64,000 bases of DNA, from assembly GCF_001518815.1 (NCBI RefSeq), contig NZ_CP013987.1, positions 2,316,501 to 2,380,500 of the forward strand, given 5' to 3'. Position 1 is the stretch's first letter; each line of letters begins with the position of its first letter. Made by a program: the position numbers and the translations under genes. Below, piece by piece: positions 34,776 to 47,597 of the stretch. This DNA comes from Pseudomonas oryzihabitans (GTDB taxonomy: Bacteria > Pseudomonadota > Gammaproteobacteria > Pseudomonadales > Pseudomonadaceae). The notes beneath the pieces are model-generated. The model did no database searches and was not told the origin of the DNA. It worked only from the letters and a program-made list of their open reading frames with translations.

Positions 34776-36350
34776 CTATGCATGGGTGGTATTACTTGGC
34801 ATGGGATGGAGCTGCTGGGTGAATTGGGAGCGTCCATCCTGATCACGCAAGGTGACGGTCAAAACAGCGGATTCGCCCTCGATCTTCACTTCGCCAAAGA
34901 ACTGAAAGCCTCCCAGGGGGGACGTATTGGCCTGAGGCGGCGCTTTCTGGAACACGACCTCGGGGCCGAAGGTGGCGTCCAGTGGATTGGGGCCGAAGCT
35001 ACCCGCATTGAGCGGTCCCGCTACGAATTCCCAGAAAGGCTCGAATTCCTGGAAGGCAGCCCGGTTGGGGTGATAGTGGTGAGCGGCGCAGTAATGCACG
35101 TCTGCGGTCAGCCAGACGGTATTGCGGATCTTTTGGCGAGAGATGAAGCGGAGCAAGTCGGCCATTTCCAGCTCCCGCCCCTTGGGTGCACCAGGATCGC
35201 CATTGGCGATGGCTTCCCAGCGCGCCTGCCCCTGCGCATCCTTCCCATCCGGGACCTGCAAGCCGATGGGCATATCGGCGGCGATGATCTTCCAGGTCGC
35301 GGTGGACCCTTGCAGCCCCTTCTTGAGCCACTCCAGTTGCTCAGCCCCCAGGAAAGCACCAGGGCCGCCCTCCTCGCTGCCTAGGTTGCTGTCATTGCCC
35401 GCGCGATAGCTGCGCATATCCAGGACGAACACGTCCAAGAGCGGGCCGTAGGCGATCTTGCGGTAGATGCGCCCTGCCCCGTCGGCCGAAACGCCACGCA
35501 TGGGCGCGTACTCCAGAAACGCCTGACGTGCCCGACCACTCAGGACCTTGATGTCCTTGACCTGGTAGCGATCGTCCAGCGTCTTGCTTGGCGACCAGTT
35601 GTTGGTGGTCTCGTGATCGTCCCATTGCCACACCTGCGGGACTTCGGCATTGAATCGCTTCAGATGGGTATCCATCAGGTTATAGCGATAGTTGCCGCGG
35701 AATTCGTCCAGCGTTTCCGCCACCTTGCTCTTGGCTTCTGTGGTGATATTGCGCCAGATGCGCCCTTCTTCAACCGTCAGCTGTGCTGGTACGGGGCCGT
35801 CCGCATAGATGGTGTCGCCACTGTGCAGGAAGAAATCCGGACGCCGCTCGCGCATGGCGCTATAGATGCGCATGCCGCCGATGTCGGGGTTGATACCAAA
35901 GCCCTGCCCCACGGTATCGCCACCCCAGACGAAACGAATATCGCGGCGTTGAGTGGGTGCCGAACGTAGGTGGCCGGCAACGGGCTCGCTGAGGGCACCG
36001 GTATCCAGATCCTCGAAGCGGACGCGGTAGAAGATCTGCTGATCAGCCGGCAGCCCCGCCAGATCGACGCGGGCGGTGTAGTCCTGGGCTGCCGTGGTGA
36101 CCGGCCCCGCCGCCTTGTGCGCCGAGCGAAAGCTCGCCTGAGTATCCCACTCCACCAGCAGCCGTGCCGGCCGATCCGTGCGACTCCAGATGAGAGCACG
36201 GCCGTCCATGACATCTCCGGCCTGAATCCCATCGGTTATGGCCGGTCGCCCTGCAGGCGCTGCCCAGGTACGAGCCCCGAAGGCAGGTAGCAATAACGTA
36301 GCGCCCAGCCCCTGCAGGACACGACGACGATCAGGACGAACAAGAGACAT
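34776..36350 (-). CDS. phoD: alkaline phosphatase/phosphodiesterase PhoD, Tat-exported
   Basis: A 524-residue PhoD-family phosphatase. A twin-arginine signal (DRRRVLQGLGATLLLPAFG, residues 7-25) directs Tat export. It is followed by the PhoD N-terminal beta domain (GIQAGDVMDGRALIWSRTD) and a metallophosphatase core with FVWGGDTVG, HSGDTIYADGP, WDDHETTNNW, AADMPIGL and TADVHYCAAHHY supplying metal ligands. It releases phosphate from phosphate esters in the periplasm or medium. AGAGGTT lies upstream. No Pho box could be recognised with confidence. Confidence 0.92.
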   Translation of the reverse strand: MSLVRPDRRRVLQGLGATLLLPAFGARTWAAPAGRPAITDGIQAGDVMDGRALIWSRTDRPARLLVEWDTQASFRSAHKAAGPVTTAAQDYTARVDLAGLPADQQIFYRVRFEDLDTGALSEPVAGHLRSAPTQRRDIRFVWGGDTVGQGFGINPDIGGMRIYSAMRERRPDFFLHSGDTIYADGPVPAQLTVEEGRIWRNITTEAKSKVAETLDEFRGNYRYNLMDTHLKRFNAEVPQVWQWDDHETTNNWSPSKTLDDRYQVKDIKVLSGRARQAFLEYAPMRGVSADGAGRIYRKIAYGPLLDVFVLDMRSYRAGNDSNLGSEEGGPGAFLGAEQLEWLKKGLQGSTATWKIIAADMPIGLQVPDGKDAQGQARWEAIANGDPGAPKGRELEMADLLRFISRQKIRNTVWLTADVHYCAAHHYHPNRAAFQEFEPFWEFVAGPLNAGSFGPNPLDATFGPEVVFQKAPPQANTSPLGGFQFFGEVKIEGESAVLTVTLRDQDGRSQFTQQLHPMPSNTTHA

Positions 36351-36553
36351 GGCAGCAACCTCTGATGGAAAGCTGCTAGCACTACCCTGCCTTGATTACC
36401 TGTTTGTGACAGAGAAGGTTCAGGGATAATAGGTGTTTGCATATAGGGGTGGTATTAAGATCAGATGCTTGGGGTTGCATGCCCTGAAATGGCATCATGG
36501 CGCCCCTGTTGCGGCCCGCCGCCATGGCTGTCGCGAAGTTGCTTGGAGCCCCC

Positions 36554-37822
36554 ATGTCCGCCAGACCTTACATCGTTGTTACCCCTACCAAATCCGCGCT
36601 GCACGGACGAATCGCCCCCCCCGGCTCCAAGTCCATCACCAACCGGGCGCTCTTGCTGGCAGCCTTGGCCAAGGGCACCAGCCGCCTGACCGGCGCGCTC
36701 AAGAGCGACGATACCCGGCACATGTCCGAGGCGTTGCGATTGATGGGGGTAACCATCGATGAACCGGACGCTACCACCTTCGTGGTGACCAGTAGCGGGC
36801 GCCTGCAGCAGCCGACGCAACCCCTGTTCCTGGGTAATGCAGGCACCGCGGTCCGCTTCCTGACCGCGGCGGTCGCCACCATTGATGGCACCGTCACCCT
36901 GACGGGCGACGCCTACATGCAGAAGCGCCCTCTCGCGCCCCTGCTGGACACCTTGAGTGCCAACGGCATCCAGGTGGCAGCCCCGACGGGCTGCCCTCCC
37001 GTGACGGTCACTGGCCAGCGGCGTCTCACGGCGCGCCGCTTCGAGGTGGATGCCGGCCTCTCCAGCCAATACGTCTCCGCGCTACTGATGCTGGCAGCGC
37101 TGGGTGAAGCGCCCGTGGAGGTTGCCCTGCGCGGCAGCGATATCGGCGCCCGTGGCTACATCGATCTTACCGTGGCGGCCATGCACGCCTTTGGTGCCGA
37201 GGTCGAGCAACTGGACGCCGCGACCTGGCAGGTGGCACCGACCGGCTACGTTGCACGGGACTATTTCATCGAGCCGGACGCCTCTGCCGCTACCTATCTA
37301 TGGGCCGCACAGGCCTTGACCGGTGGCACCATCGACCTGGGCGTGGCCGACGCTGCCTTTACCCAGCCAGACGCCAAGGCCCGCGAGTACATCGCGGCCT
37401 TCCCGCGGCTGCCAGCGGTCATCGACGGTTCGCAGATGCAGGACGCCATCCCTACCCTGGCAGTGCTAGCAGCTTTCAACGAAACCCCGGTGCGTTTCGT
37501 GGGCCTGGCCAACCTGCGCGTCAAGGAGTGCGATCGCGTGGCCGCGCTGCACGATGGCCTGAACGCCATCCGTCCCGGTCTCGCCCAGGTGGAAGGTGAT
37601 GACTTGCTGGTAGCCGCGGATCCCGCCTTGGCCGGCAGCCAGGTCGCGGCCGTGATCGAAACCCACGCCGACCACCGCATCGCCATGTGCTTCGCCCTGG
37701 CCGGACTCAAGGTGGCGGGCATTCGTATTCTGGATCCCGAATGCGTGGGCAAGACCTATCCTGAGTACTGGAATGCCCTACGCAGTCTGAACGTCCAGCT
37801 GAGCGAGGGTATCGAAGCCTAA
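36554..37822 (+). CDS. aroA: 3-phosphoshikimate 1-carboxyvinyltransferase (EPSP synthase), standalone
   Basis: A 422-residue EPSP synthase for the sixth shikimate-pathway step. The N-terminal PPGSKSITNRALLLAALA (about residues 21-38) binds shikimate-3-phosphate and phosphoenolpyruvate. The loop reads LFLGNAGTAVRFL (about 92-104), where E. coli has LGNAGTAMRPL. DGSQMQDAIPTLAVLAAF and RVKECDRVAAL carry catalytic residues. In most Pseudomonas aroA is fused to tyrA, so this unfused gene may be a second copy. The start at 36554 has GGAG; longer frames from 36497 remain possible. Confidence 0.9.
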   Translation: MSARPYIVVTPTKSALHGRIAPPGSKSITNRALLLAALAKGTSRLTGALKSDDTRHMSEALRLMGVTIDEPDATTFVVTSSGRLQQPTQPLFLGNAGTAVRFLTAAVATIDGTVTLTGDAYMQKRPLAPLLDTLSANGIQVAAPTGCPPVTVTGQRRLTARRFEVDAGLSSQYVSALLMLAALGEAPVEVALRGSDIGARGYIDLTVAAMHAFGAEVEQLDAATWQVAPTGYVARDYFIEPDASAATYLWAAQALTGGTIDLGVADAAFTQPDAKAREYIAAFPRLPAVIDGSQMQDAIPTLAVLAAFNETPVRFVGLANLRVKECDRVAALHDGLNAIRPGLAQVEGDDLLVAADPALAGSQVAAVIETHADHRIAMCFALAGLKVAGIRILDPECVGKTYPEYWNALRSLNVQLSEGIEA

Positions 37823-40800
37823 TAACCCGCATTGCGCGCTCGCTGAACGGAACCCCAGCATGTCGATCACTTCGCTCGAACAGCAGGCACTCTTGCAGCT
37901 GACGTCCCATGCCCTGGTCATCACCGACCGCGATGGGCGTATCGAGCGTTGGAACCGGGGAGCGGAGCTCCTGTGCGGCTGGCCAGCTGCGCAGGCACAG
38001 GGGCAGCTCCTGCTCGAACTGCTGACGGTTGGCCAGGGCAGCGCCTTCCTGGCGACCGCCCAGCATCAGTCGCTGGTCGATGACCACGGTCGCGGTGCGG
38101 GCTGGATCGCCGTTCAGGGCAGCGCCTCCCGTTGGGTGGAAGTCGCCACGACGGCGCTGAGAAGCGCTGACGCGGTACTCGGCTTCGCCCATGTCCTGCA
38201 GGATCGAACCGATCAGCTGGTGTCCGAGGAGCGCGTGCGCCTGGCCCAGGAGGTCGGGCGCGTCGGCACCTTCGAGTTGCTGCCGGATGAAGCCCGCCTG
38301 CTCGTGTCTTCCGGCTTCTGCCAGCTGTGGGGGCTGCCGGAGCGACGCAGCTATGGCCTGGATGAGTTGATCAGGCAGTTGCATCCCAATGACATCGGCA
38401 GTCTGCGTACCCTGACCGCGACGCCCGCTGACGACGCCCTCGACTATCTCGAATACCGTATTCGTCGGGCCGATACCGGTGAGGAACGCTGGCTGGGCCG
38501 CCGTGGCCAGTTGATGAACAGTCAGGGCGGTGGGCGCTACCTGGGCGTCTGCTACGACATCACCGAGCGCAAGCGCGATGAGGCGGCCATTACCGAACGG
38601 GATGTCTGGCTGCAGGAGCTTTACCACGGCATGCGCGAGGGGTTCTATACCGCCCAGGCGATCCGGGATGCCAATGGCCTCATGGAAGACTTCCGCTTCC
38701 TGGAGGTCAATCCGATCTTCGCCACCCTGACCGGCATCCCGCTGGACCAGGTACTGGGCAGGACGCTGCGCCAGTCGCTGCCGCAACTGGAAGCCGATCT
38801 GCTGCCCGCCTACATCGATTTCATGAACTCCGACGCCGAGTTCACCCAGTTCGACATCCTGTTGCATCTGCAACACGAGCACTGGTACGAAGTACGCGCC
38901 CACAAGCTGCCGGGCGATCGCTTCGCGGTGCTATTCATCGACATCAGCGGCCACCGCCGCCAAGCCCAGGAACTGGCCCGCAACGAGGCGCAGCTGCGCG
39001 CCATCATCAACTCCATCGACCAGATGGTGTGGGCCACCCGGCCCGATGGCCATCACTTCTACTTCAACGATCGCTGGTATGAATTCACCGGGGTCCCCGA
39101 AGGCTCCACGGAAGGCGAAGGCTGGGCCAACGTCTTCCATCCCGATGACCAGGAACGCACCTGGAAGGTATGGCACCACAGCCTCAGCACGGGCGAGCCC
39201 TACCACATCGAATACCGCCTGCGGCATCGTTCCGGTCGCTACCGCTGGGTACTTGGCCGGGCGCAACCGGTACGTGACGCCAAGGGCCGCATCGAGCAGT
39301 GGTTCGGCACCTGCACCGATATCCAGAGCATCGTCGATGCGCGGGAGGTCCTGACCCGCTCGCGCAAGGAGCTCGAACACCAGATCGAACTGCGGACCCG
39401 CGAGCGTGACCGGATGTGGCGCATCAGCCACGATCTCATGGTGATCTGTCGGGCCGACGGCGAGGTGAAGACCGTCAACAGCGCGGCCACTCGCCTATTG
39501 GGACGACGCGAGACGGACCTGGCCAGCGTTCAGTTGGCCGAATTGATTCACCCCGACGATCAGCGCCAGGTGTTCGATACCCTGAGCTGCCTGGGGCGCC
39601 AGCAGGGCTCCGCGAGCCTGAGGGCACGGCTGCGAGGGCGCGACGGCAGTTACCGGGTGCTCGACTGGACGGCCACAGCCGAGGATGACCTCATCTATGC
39701 CGTGGGCCGGGATGTCACCGAGCAGCAGGAACTGCAGGAGCAGCTGCGCCAGGCGCAGAAGATGGAAGCGGTCGGTCAGCTCACCGGCGGTATCGCCCAT
39801 GACTTCAACAACCTGTTGACCGGCATCATGGGGAGCATCGACATGCTGCAGCGCCACCACAAGGCCGGGCGCCAGGACAAGTTCGATCAATACCTGCACT
39901 CGGCGTTGAGCTCCGCCCAGCGCGCGGCAGCTCTCACCCAGCGGCTGCTCGCCTTCTCCCGGCGCCAGGCGCTCGATCTGCAGCCCATTCACGTGAACGA
40001 TAGCGTCAGGTCCATGGAGGAGTTGCTGCTGCGCAGTCTGCGCGGTGACATCGTGCTGGTGCTCGATCTGAACGAGGATCTCTGGCAGGCGTTGACGGAC
40101 GGGCACCAGCTGGAGAGCGCCCTGCTCAACCTGGTCATCAACGCCCGCGATGCCCTGCCCCACGGCGGGACCATCCGCATCGAAACGCGCAATGTCTACC
40201 TTGCCGAGAGTGGCAATGGCCTGGATGCGGTGAGCGCCGGCGACTACGTGGCACTGCTGGTCACCGACGACGGCACCGGGATGCCGCCCGAGGTCGTGGC
40301 GCGCGCCTTCGATCCCTTCTTCACCACCAAACCCATCGGCCAGGGCACCGGTCTGGGCCTGTCCATGATCTACGGCTATGCCAAGCAGTCCAAAGGGCAC
40401 GTCCGTCTTGATTCCGTACCCGGCAAGGGCACGATCGTAGGCCTGTATCTGCCCCGCTACCTGGGTGCCGACGTCGAGCCACCCCAGGCGGCCATCCCTG
40501 CCCCTACCCCCAGCGGTGCTGGCAAGACCGTTCTGGTGGTGGAAGACGAGCCCGTCGTGCGGCAGATGGTCGTGGATCTGCTACGGGAACTGGGCTACGC
40601 CACCCTGCAGGCCGAGGATGCCCGCGCCGCCCTGCCCCTGCTGGAAAGCCAGCGGCCGATCGACCTCTTGCTCTCCGATGTCGGCCTGCCCGGCATGAAC
40701 GGGCGCCAGTTGGCCGAGATCGCACGCCAGCGCCGCCCCGGACTCAGGGTGCTCTTCGCCACCGGGTATGCCGAGGGTGCCCATCTGGAAGGCTATCTCG

Positions 40801-40890
40801 ACCCGGGCATGACCCTGATCACCAAGCCCTTCAACCTGGATGCCCTGGCGCTTCGCGTCGGCGAAACCCTGGCCGCGGACAGCGACGGCC

Positions 40891-43107
<2,217 letters not shown>

Positions 43108-43184
43108 TCGAGCGGGCAGACAGGTGGTGAGCGGCGCCCGTCTGATGCATGATGGCGCCCCCGTTCCACCTGGCGCCCGCTCCC

Positions 43185-43960
43185 ATGTTCGAATTCGCCC
43201 TGGACCCCATGACCCTGACGCTGCTTGCCGGGGTCGCCTTCCTGGCTGGTTACATCGATGCCATCGCCGGCGGTGGAGGTTTGCTTACGGTTCCTGCGCT
43301 GCTGATGGCAGGCATCCCGCCCCATCTGGCCATCGGCACCAACAAGCTCAGCTCCACCTTTGGCAGCGCCACCGCCGCCTATACCTTCTATCGCCGCAAG
43401 CTGTTCCAGCCCCGCCAGTGGCGACATGCGCTGGTGGCAACCGCAGTGGGCGCGGGCATCGGAGCGTTGGTGGCCCACCATTTGTCCGCGGAATTCCTCA
43501 ATCAGCTGCTGCCGGTGGTGGTTTTCAGCTGCGCGCTCTATCTGCTGTTTGGCGGCACGCCCAAGGCGCCAGTGCTGAGCGATGCGCCCGTGCCGCAACG
43601 GCGGCAGTGGCCCCAGGGCCTGACGCTCGGGCATACGATGGCATGTTCGGTCCCGGGACCGGCGCCTTCTGGACCGTCAGCAGCCTGTTGCTGTATCCCC
43701 TGGATCTACTCAAGGCCAGCGGCGTGGCACGCACCATGAATTTCGTCAGCAACGGCGTGGCGCTGGTGATGTTCATCGCCCTCGGTCAGGTTATCTGGGT
43801 ACTGGGGCTGACCATGGGGTTGTCGCTGACCCTGGGTGCCTATCTGGGCGCACGCAGCGCCATCGCCGGGGGTGCCAAGTTCATTCGCCCGGTATTCATC
43901 TGCGTGGTGCTGGCGCTGACCGTCAAGCTAATCTGGCAGCACTGGTTTGGTCCCGCCTAG
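43185..43960 (+). pseudogene. TSUP/TauE-SafE-family permease with a single-base frameshift
   Basis: The first frame (43185-~43629) encodes FALDPMTLTLLAGVAFLAGYIDAIAGGGGLLTVPALL and several helices, then runs into non-membrane sequence. A second frame continues the family pattern at once with YDGMFGPGTGAFWTVSS and four more helices to the stop at 43960. One missing base near 43629-43632 (CTCGG|GCATACGAT) explains both. The intact product would be ~258 residues, normal for this putative sulfur-compound/anion permease. It is either a true pseudogene or an assembly error. Confidence 0.85.
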
Positions 43961-44755
43961 GCGTTCGACCCGATAGAGATCGATCAGATAGCGGGAGATG
44001 GAGAACGGCGGCGGTAGCGTCGGCAGCTCGTTCAGGTGGAACCAGCGGGCATCTTCGATCTCTTCCGGCTGGCAACGGATATCGCCATCCAGGTAATCGA
44101 CGTGGTACCCCAGCATCAGCGAGTGCGGATAGGGCCAGTTCTGACTACCTTGGTAGCGCAGGTTGCCTACCGTGACACCCACTTCTTCCATGATCTCCCG
44201 GTGCACGCAGGCTTCCGCCGACTCGCCCGGCTCGACGAAACCCGCCAGGGTACTGAAGACCCCTGGCGCGAAGCGCGGCGATCGTGCCAGCAGGACCTCG
44301 TCACCCCGGGTGATCAGGGCGATCATGCTCGGGGATAACCGCGGATACTGGGTCAGCTGGCAATTCGGGCATTTCAGGCCACGCTGCCCATCCAGCGCGA
44401 AGGTGCCTGTGCCGCACTGACCGCAAAAGCGGTGCTGGCGTGCCCAGGTACCGATCTGATTGGCATAGCCCAGGAGCTTGAACAGCGCATGGGGCGATTG
44501 CAGCATCAGGGGCCGAAGGGGCTGCCAGGCACAGCCCTCGATGTCCGGTGGCGAATCCAGTTCGAGCAAGGTGACGGGCTGATCCTGCCAGAGCCCCAAG
44601 CCATGACGATCACCAGCAAGGCCCTGGACGTGCGGATCGTCCGGGGCGAAGAGCACGTCCGTACTCCGGGAGAGAAAGGACTGACCGCTATGGACGACCA
44701 GCCAGCCGGTCGCGGGTTGGGTGGTCTGAAACCAACCAGACTGCCAGGCCATCAT
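43928..44755 (-). CDS. nudC: NAD(H) pyrophosphatase NudC (RNA de-NADding enzyme family)
   Basis: A 275-residue Nudix hydrolase. The zinc-ribbon cysteines are FCGQCGTGT and KCPNCQ. The Nudix box is GFVEPGESAEACVHREIMEEVGV (G-x5-E-x7-REx2EExG), and SQNWPYPHSLMLGY is the NudC-specific SQPWPxPxS-type tail. It hydrolyses NADH and NAD-capped RNA. The ATG at 44755 overlaps the upstream stop as ATGA; a second ATG follows at 44752. The 3' end overlaps the TSUP gene by 33 bases on the other strand. Confidence 0.93.
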   Translation of the reverse strand: MMAWQSGWFQTTQPATGWLVVHSGQSFLSRSTDVLFAPDDPHVQGLAGDRHGLGLWQDQPVTLLELDSPPDIEGCAWQPLRPLMLQSPHALFKLLGYANQIGTWARQHRFCGQCGTGTFALDGQRGLKCPNCQLTQYPRLSPSMIALITRGDEVLLARSPRFAPGVFSTLAGFVEPGESAEACVHREIMEEVGVTVGNLRYQGSQNWPYPHSLMLGYHVDYLDGDIRCQPEEIEDARWFHLNELPTLPPPFSISRYLIDLYRVERLGGTKPVLPD

Positions 44756-46452
44756 GCGGCAGCCGAGGTCCAACCCAGGGCGCGAATGCTCTGTGCCGCG
44801 ATGTCGAGGATTTCCGGCGTACCGTCCTGGCCCTCGGTACCGCCACTCTCGACAAAGAACTCGATGCTGCTGAGAGCGTCGGCCAATACTTCCAGGGTGG
44901 CCGGCTCACAGGCCTGGCCGCCTTCGATCAGGCAGCGCTGGATATAGCCGGTACAGGCCCGTACCAGTTCAGCGGCACGTGGATTGCCCAGGAAGAACAA
45001 CGCCCCCCGTACGGTATCGAGCAGCGCGGGGACCGTGGCCAGGTGCAGAGCATCGCCACGGGAGTCGAGGAAGGCGCCGATCGCGCGCTTGGCATCTGTC
45101 AGGCCCTTGTAGGCTTCACGGTGCAGCAACGCCTGGGCTTCGCCGAGCTGATAGTGGGCGACACTGACCTGGACATCGTCGGCTTCCAGGGGAACGTCGA
45201 TCAGGGAACCCTGCCCTTCGGGATGAGCCACCAGGCTTTCCACGAGCAGCAAGGCGTCGGCCAGGGGGCTGAGATCTTCGAGTACGAAGGTCTTTTCCCG
45301 GAGCTGGGAGATGCTCGGCAGGCACTGCTGCAACACCTGCCCGGCATTCTCCTGGCCAACCATCTCCAGCGTCTTGCCAAGTAGGCCGACCTGGACATAC
45401 AGCCGGGAGACATTGTCGGACAGCGGCGCACGATGCTGCACGGCGGCGTTGCGCACCTCGCTCTCGATGAGATCGATCAGGTCCTTGACCGTCTCCAGCT
45501 CTTCGCGAATGGCTGCGGACAGCGAATGCATGACTGCATGACCGGGACCGGCCAGACGCTTCTTGCCGGCTTCAAGCTGGCTATCGGTGAAACCGAGACG
45601 CTCTATGCTGTAGGCATTCATGACTTCCTGCTGGTGGGCGCTATCGGCCCCTGCCAGCGCCAGCAGGTAGAGAAGTTCCTTGAGGGTGCTGCGCGCAGGC
45701 TCATGCAGATCATTGCCCAGCATCTGGCGCAACTCGCGGTCGACACGGGCGAATAGCTGCTTGCGTTCGCGGGTGGCGGTCAGGCGGCCTTGGGCGAACC
45801 CCTCGACCGTGGCGGCCGCGACCCAGGGCAGATAGCCGCCAACATGATCGTGCAGCAGTGCAGCGGATCGTTCCAGGGCGCGCGCCATGAGTCTGAGACT
45901 GGCCACGGCATTGACGTCACGCAGGAATCCCAGCAGGCCGATCTGGTACATCTGCCGCATCCGGCGAGCCTGGGCCTGGCGTTCACGCATGCCGAGTCGG
46001 GTGGTCTCGCTGATCAGCGGACGCTGATCGAGACGAACGCTGAAAAAATAGCTTTCCGAAAGCTCGGGCTCGCCCCCGGCAAGGCGCAGGGCGTTGATCG
46101 CGGGCAGCAGCAGTTCGGGCATCTCGTCCTGGCCGCTGCGCAACTGTTCCAGGTACCGGCGCAGTACATGCAGGCCCCGACAAATCGACATCAGGTGTTC
46201 GTCGTGTTCGGGACCAGCGCCGGCGGGGATGTCATTGGCAATCTGCAGCGTTTCGTGGGCGAGCAGTTGGGCACCCGCCAGTTCGATGAGCGTCAAGGCG
46301 CCTCGAATCTGGCCGATACTCTCGACCGCGCGCTGCAACAGACTGCTGCAGTGCCGCTCGACAATGAAACGTTCAAGATGGGACTCAGCTTCCTCGATGG
46401 TCGCGAACAACTGTTCGCGGACCAAGCTCAAAGCTCTCGCTCCGGTCACCAT
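44752..46452 (-). CDS. large helical HPt-like/ChpA-N-terminal-like protein of unknown function
   Basis: A 566-residue, almost entirely helical soluble protein. It has several repeats resembling histidine-phosphotransfer bundles (SLLQRAVESIGQIRGALTLIELAGAQLLAHE near residues 36-67; VSRLYVQVGLLGKTLEMVGQENAGQVL; TVPALLDTVRGALFFLGNPRAAELVRAC). The leucine- and glutamate-rich spacing matches the N-terminal region of the type IV pilus kinase ChpA, but I see no kinase or receiver domain. It is coupled to nudC by ATGA. Homologues in Pseudomonas are usually left hypothetical or misnamed. Confidence 0.75.
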   Translation of the reverse strand: MVTGARALSLVREQLFATIEEAESHLERFIVERHCSSLLQRAVESIGQIRGALTLIELAGAQLLAHETLQIANDIPAGAGPEHDEHLMSICRGLHVLRRYLEQLRSGQDEMPELLLPAINALRLAGGEPELSESYFFSVRLDQRPLISETTRLGMRERQAQARRMRQMYQIGLLGFLRDVNAVASLRLMARALERSAALLHDHVGGYLPWVAAATVEGFAQGRLTATRERKQLFARVDRELRQMLGNDLHEPARSTLKELLYLLALAGADSAHQQEVMNAYSIERLGFTDSQLEAGKKRLAGPGHAVMHSLSAAIREELETVKDLIDLIESEVRNAAVQHRAPLSDNVSRLYVQVGLLGKTLEMVGQENAGQVLQQCLPSISQLREKTFVLEDLSPLADALLLVESLVAHPEGQGSLIDVPLEADDVQVSVAHYQLGEAQALLHREAYKGLTDAKRAIGAFLDSRGDALHLATVPALLDTVRGALFFLGNPRAAELVRACTGYIQRCLIEGGQACEPATLEVLADALSSIEFFVESGGTEGQDGTPEILDIAAQSIRALGWTSAAA

Positions 46453-46794
46453 GGTGCCTTACGCCTCCTGCGCCAATACAACCTCGCAAACGCCACTCTA
46501 AAACGGGAAGAAAGATTTGCTGTTTCCGATGAAGCCTAGGTGCCCGTGTCTTCCTGACCGAGCCACGCTAATCATCCCATGCATGGTTGCCGGGATCACT
46601 GCTCCGAAACACCAGACCTGTAAATCCACAACAGCGAAGCGATTATTCCGAATCGTCTTAGGAATCAAAGGAACGAAGAAAGTTCCGTGAGACTCGAAAT
46701 ATGATGCTTCATGCGGGCTCAATTGCTTAGCCTGCAGCATCTTTGTTGAACGGTAGCTGAAAATTGTGAAGGCTTTCAGCTTATTCAGACGAAC
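46453..46794. other. gap upstream of the HPt-like gene
   Basis: I see no gene here. Open frames on the minus strand (for example 46498-46740) lack a ribosome-binding site and family features. The promoter of the HPt-like gene must lie in this stretch, but no clear -35/-10 pair stands out. Confidence 0.5.
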
Positions 46795-46830
46795 GCTAAC
46801 GCCTGACCAATGATAGGCCAGGCGGTTAGC
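46795..46830 (-). terminator. probable terminator of the methyltransferase-rnhA-dnaQ operon
   Basis: GCTAACGCCTGACC (46795-46808) pairs with GGCCAGGCGGTTAGC (46816-46830) with one bulge and one wobble, 15 bases after the dnaQ stop. The following minus-strand sequence is only moderately T-rich (TTCGTCT). Confidence 0.55.
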
Positions 46831-46845
46831 CGTGCAGAGGAGCCA

Positions 46846-47580
46846 TCACTCAGCGCCAGGCGTGGATAGCCAGAGTGGTACCCTGCCGCAGCTCTTTTCG
46901 ATCGCTGCCATACGGGCGGCATGGGCATCGAGATCCTCCGCGGTGGCGCTGATGACCCGGGTCCGCTGGCGATCGGCTGGTAGGCGCTTGATCGGCATGA
47001 CGTAGTTGCCATCACCATTGCCCTCCTGCCCATGCGCGGCCAACGACAGGCTGGTCTGGCCACCGGTCATGGCCAGGTAGACGTCGGCGAGAATCTCGGC
47101 GTCGAGCAGTGCGCCGTGCAGTTCGCGGTTGGAATTGTCTACGCCATAGCGCTTGCAGAGGGCGTCCAGGCTGTTGCGCTGACCGGGATGGCGACCGCGC
47201 GCCATGACCAGGGTATCGAGGACCGAGCAATGCTGGGTGATATCGGCCCGCTCGGAGTGAACACCCAGGCGCGCGAACTCCATATTGATGAAGCCCACGT
47301 CGAAGGGCGCGTTATGGATGACCAGTTCCGCGCCTTCGATGAATTCGAAGAAGCTGTCGGCGATCTCGGCGAAGCGTGGCTTGTCGGCGACGAACTCGTC
47401 GGTGATGCCGTGGACCGCGATGGCACCCTCGTCGATCTGCCGATCCGGATTGAGATAGACATGGAAATGCCGCCCGGTCAGACGCCGGCCAATGACTTCC
47501 ACCCCCCCGATCTCGATGACCCTATGCCCATCGGTCACCGGCATGCCGGTGGTTTCGGTATCCAGCACTACGTATCTCAT
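46846..47580 (-). CDS. dnaQ: DNA polymerase III epsilon subunit (3'-5' proofreading exonuclease)
   Basis: A 244-residue DEDDh exonuclease. ExoI is VLDTETTGM (residues 5-13), ExoII is HNAPFDVGFINMEF (about 96-109), and ExoIII is HGALLDAEILADVYL (about 160-174). It proofreads replication within the Pol III core. The C-terminal tail would bind the polymerase subunit. The ATG at 47580 has GAGAGGT 8 bases upstream; the longer frame to 47751 runs back through rnhA. Third gene of a core operon. Confidence 0.95.
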   Translation of the reverse strand: MRYVVLDTETTGMPVTDGHRVIEIGGVEVIGRRLTGRHFHVYLNPDRQIDEGAIAVHGITDEFVADKPRFAEIADSFFEFIEGAELVIHNAPFDVGFINMEFARLGVHSERADITQHCSVLDTLVMARGRHPGQRNSLDALCKRYGVDNSNRELHGALLDAEILADVYLAMTGGQTSLSLAAHGQEGNGDGNYVMPIKRLPADRQRTRVISATAEDLDAHAARMAAIEKSCGRVPLWLSTPGAE

Positions 47581-47597
47581 CGCTACCTCTCGCCCTG

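Noticed and set aside
46498-46740. Minus-strand open frame of 80 codons upstream of the HPt-like gene
   Set aside because: No Shine-Dalgarno, no conserved pattern, and it occupies the expected promoter region.
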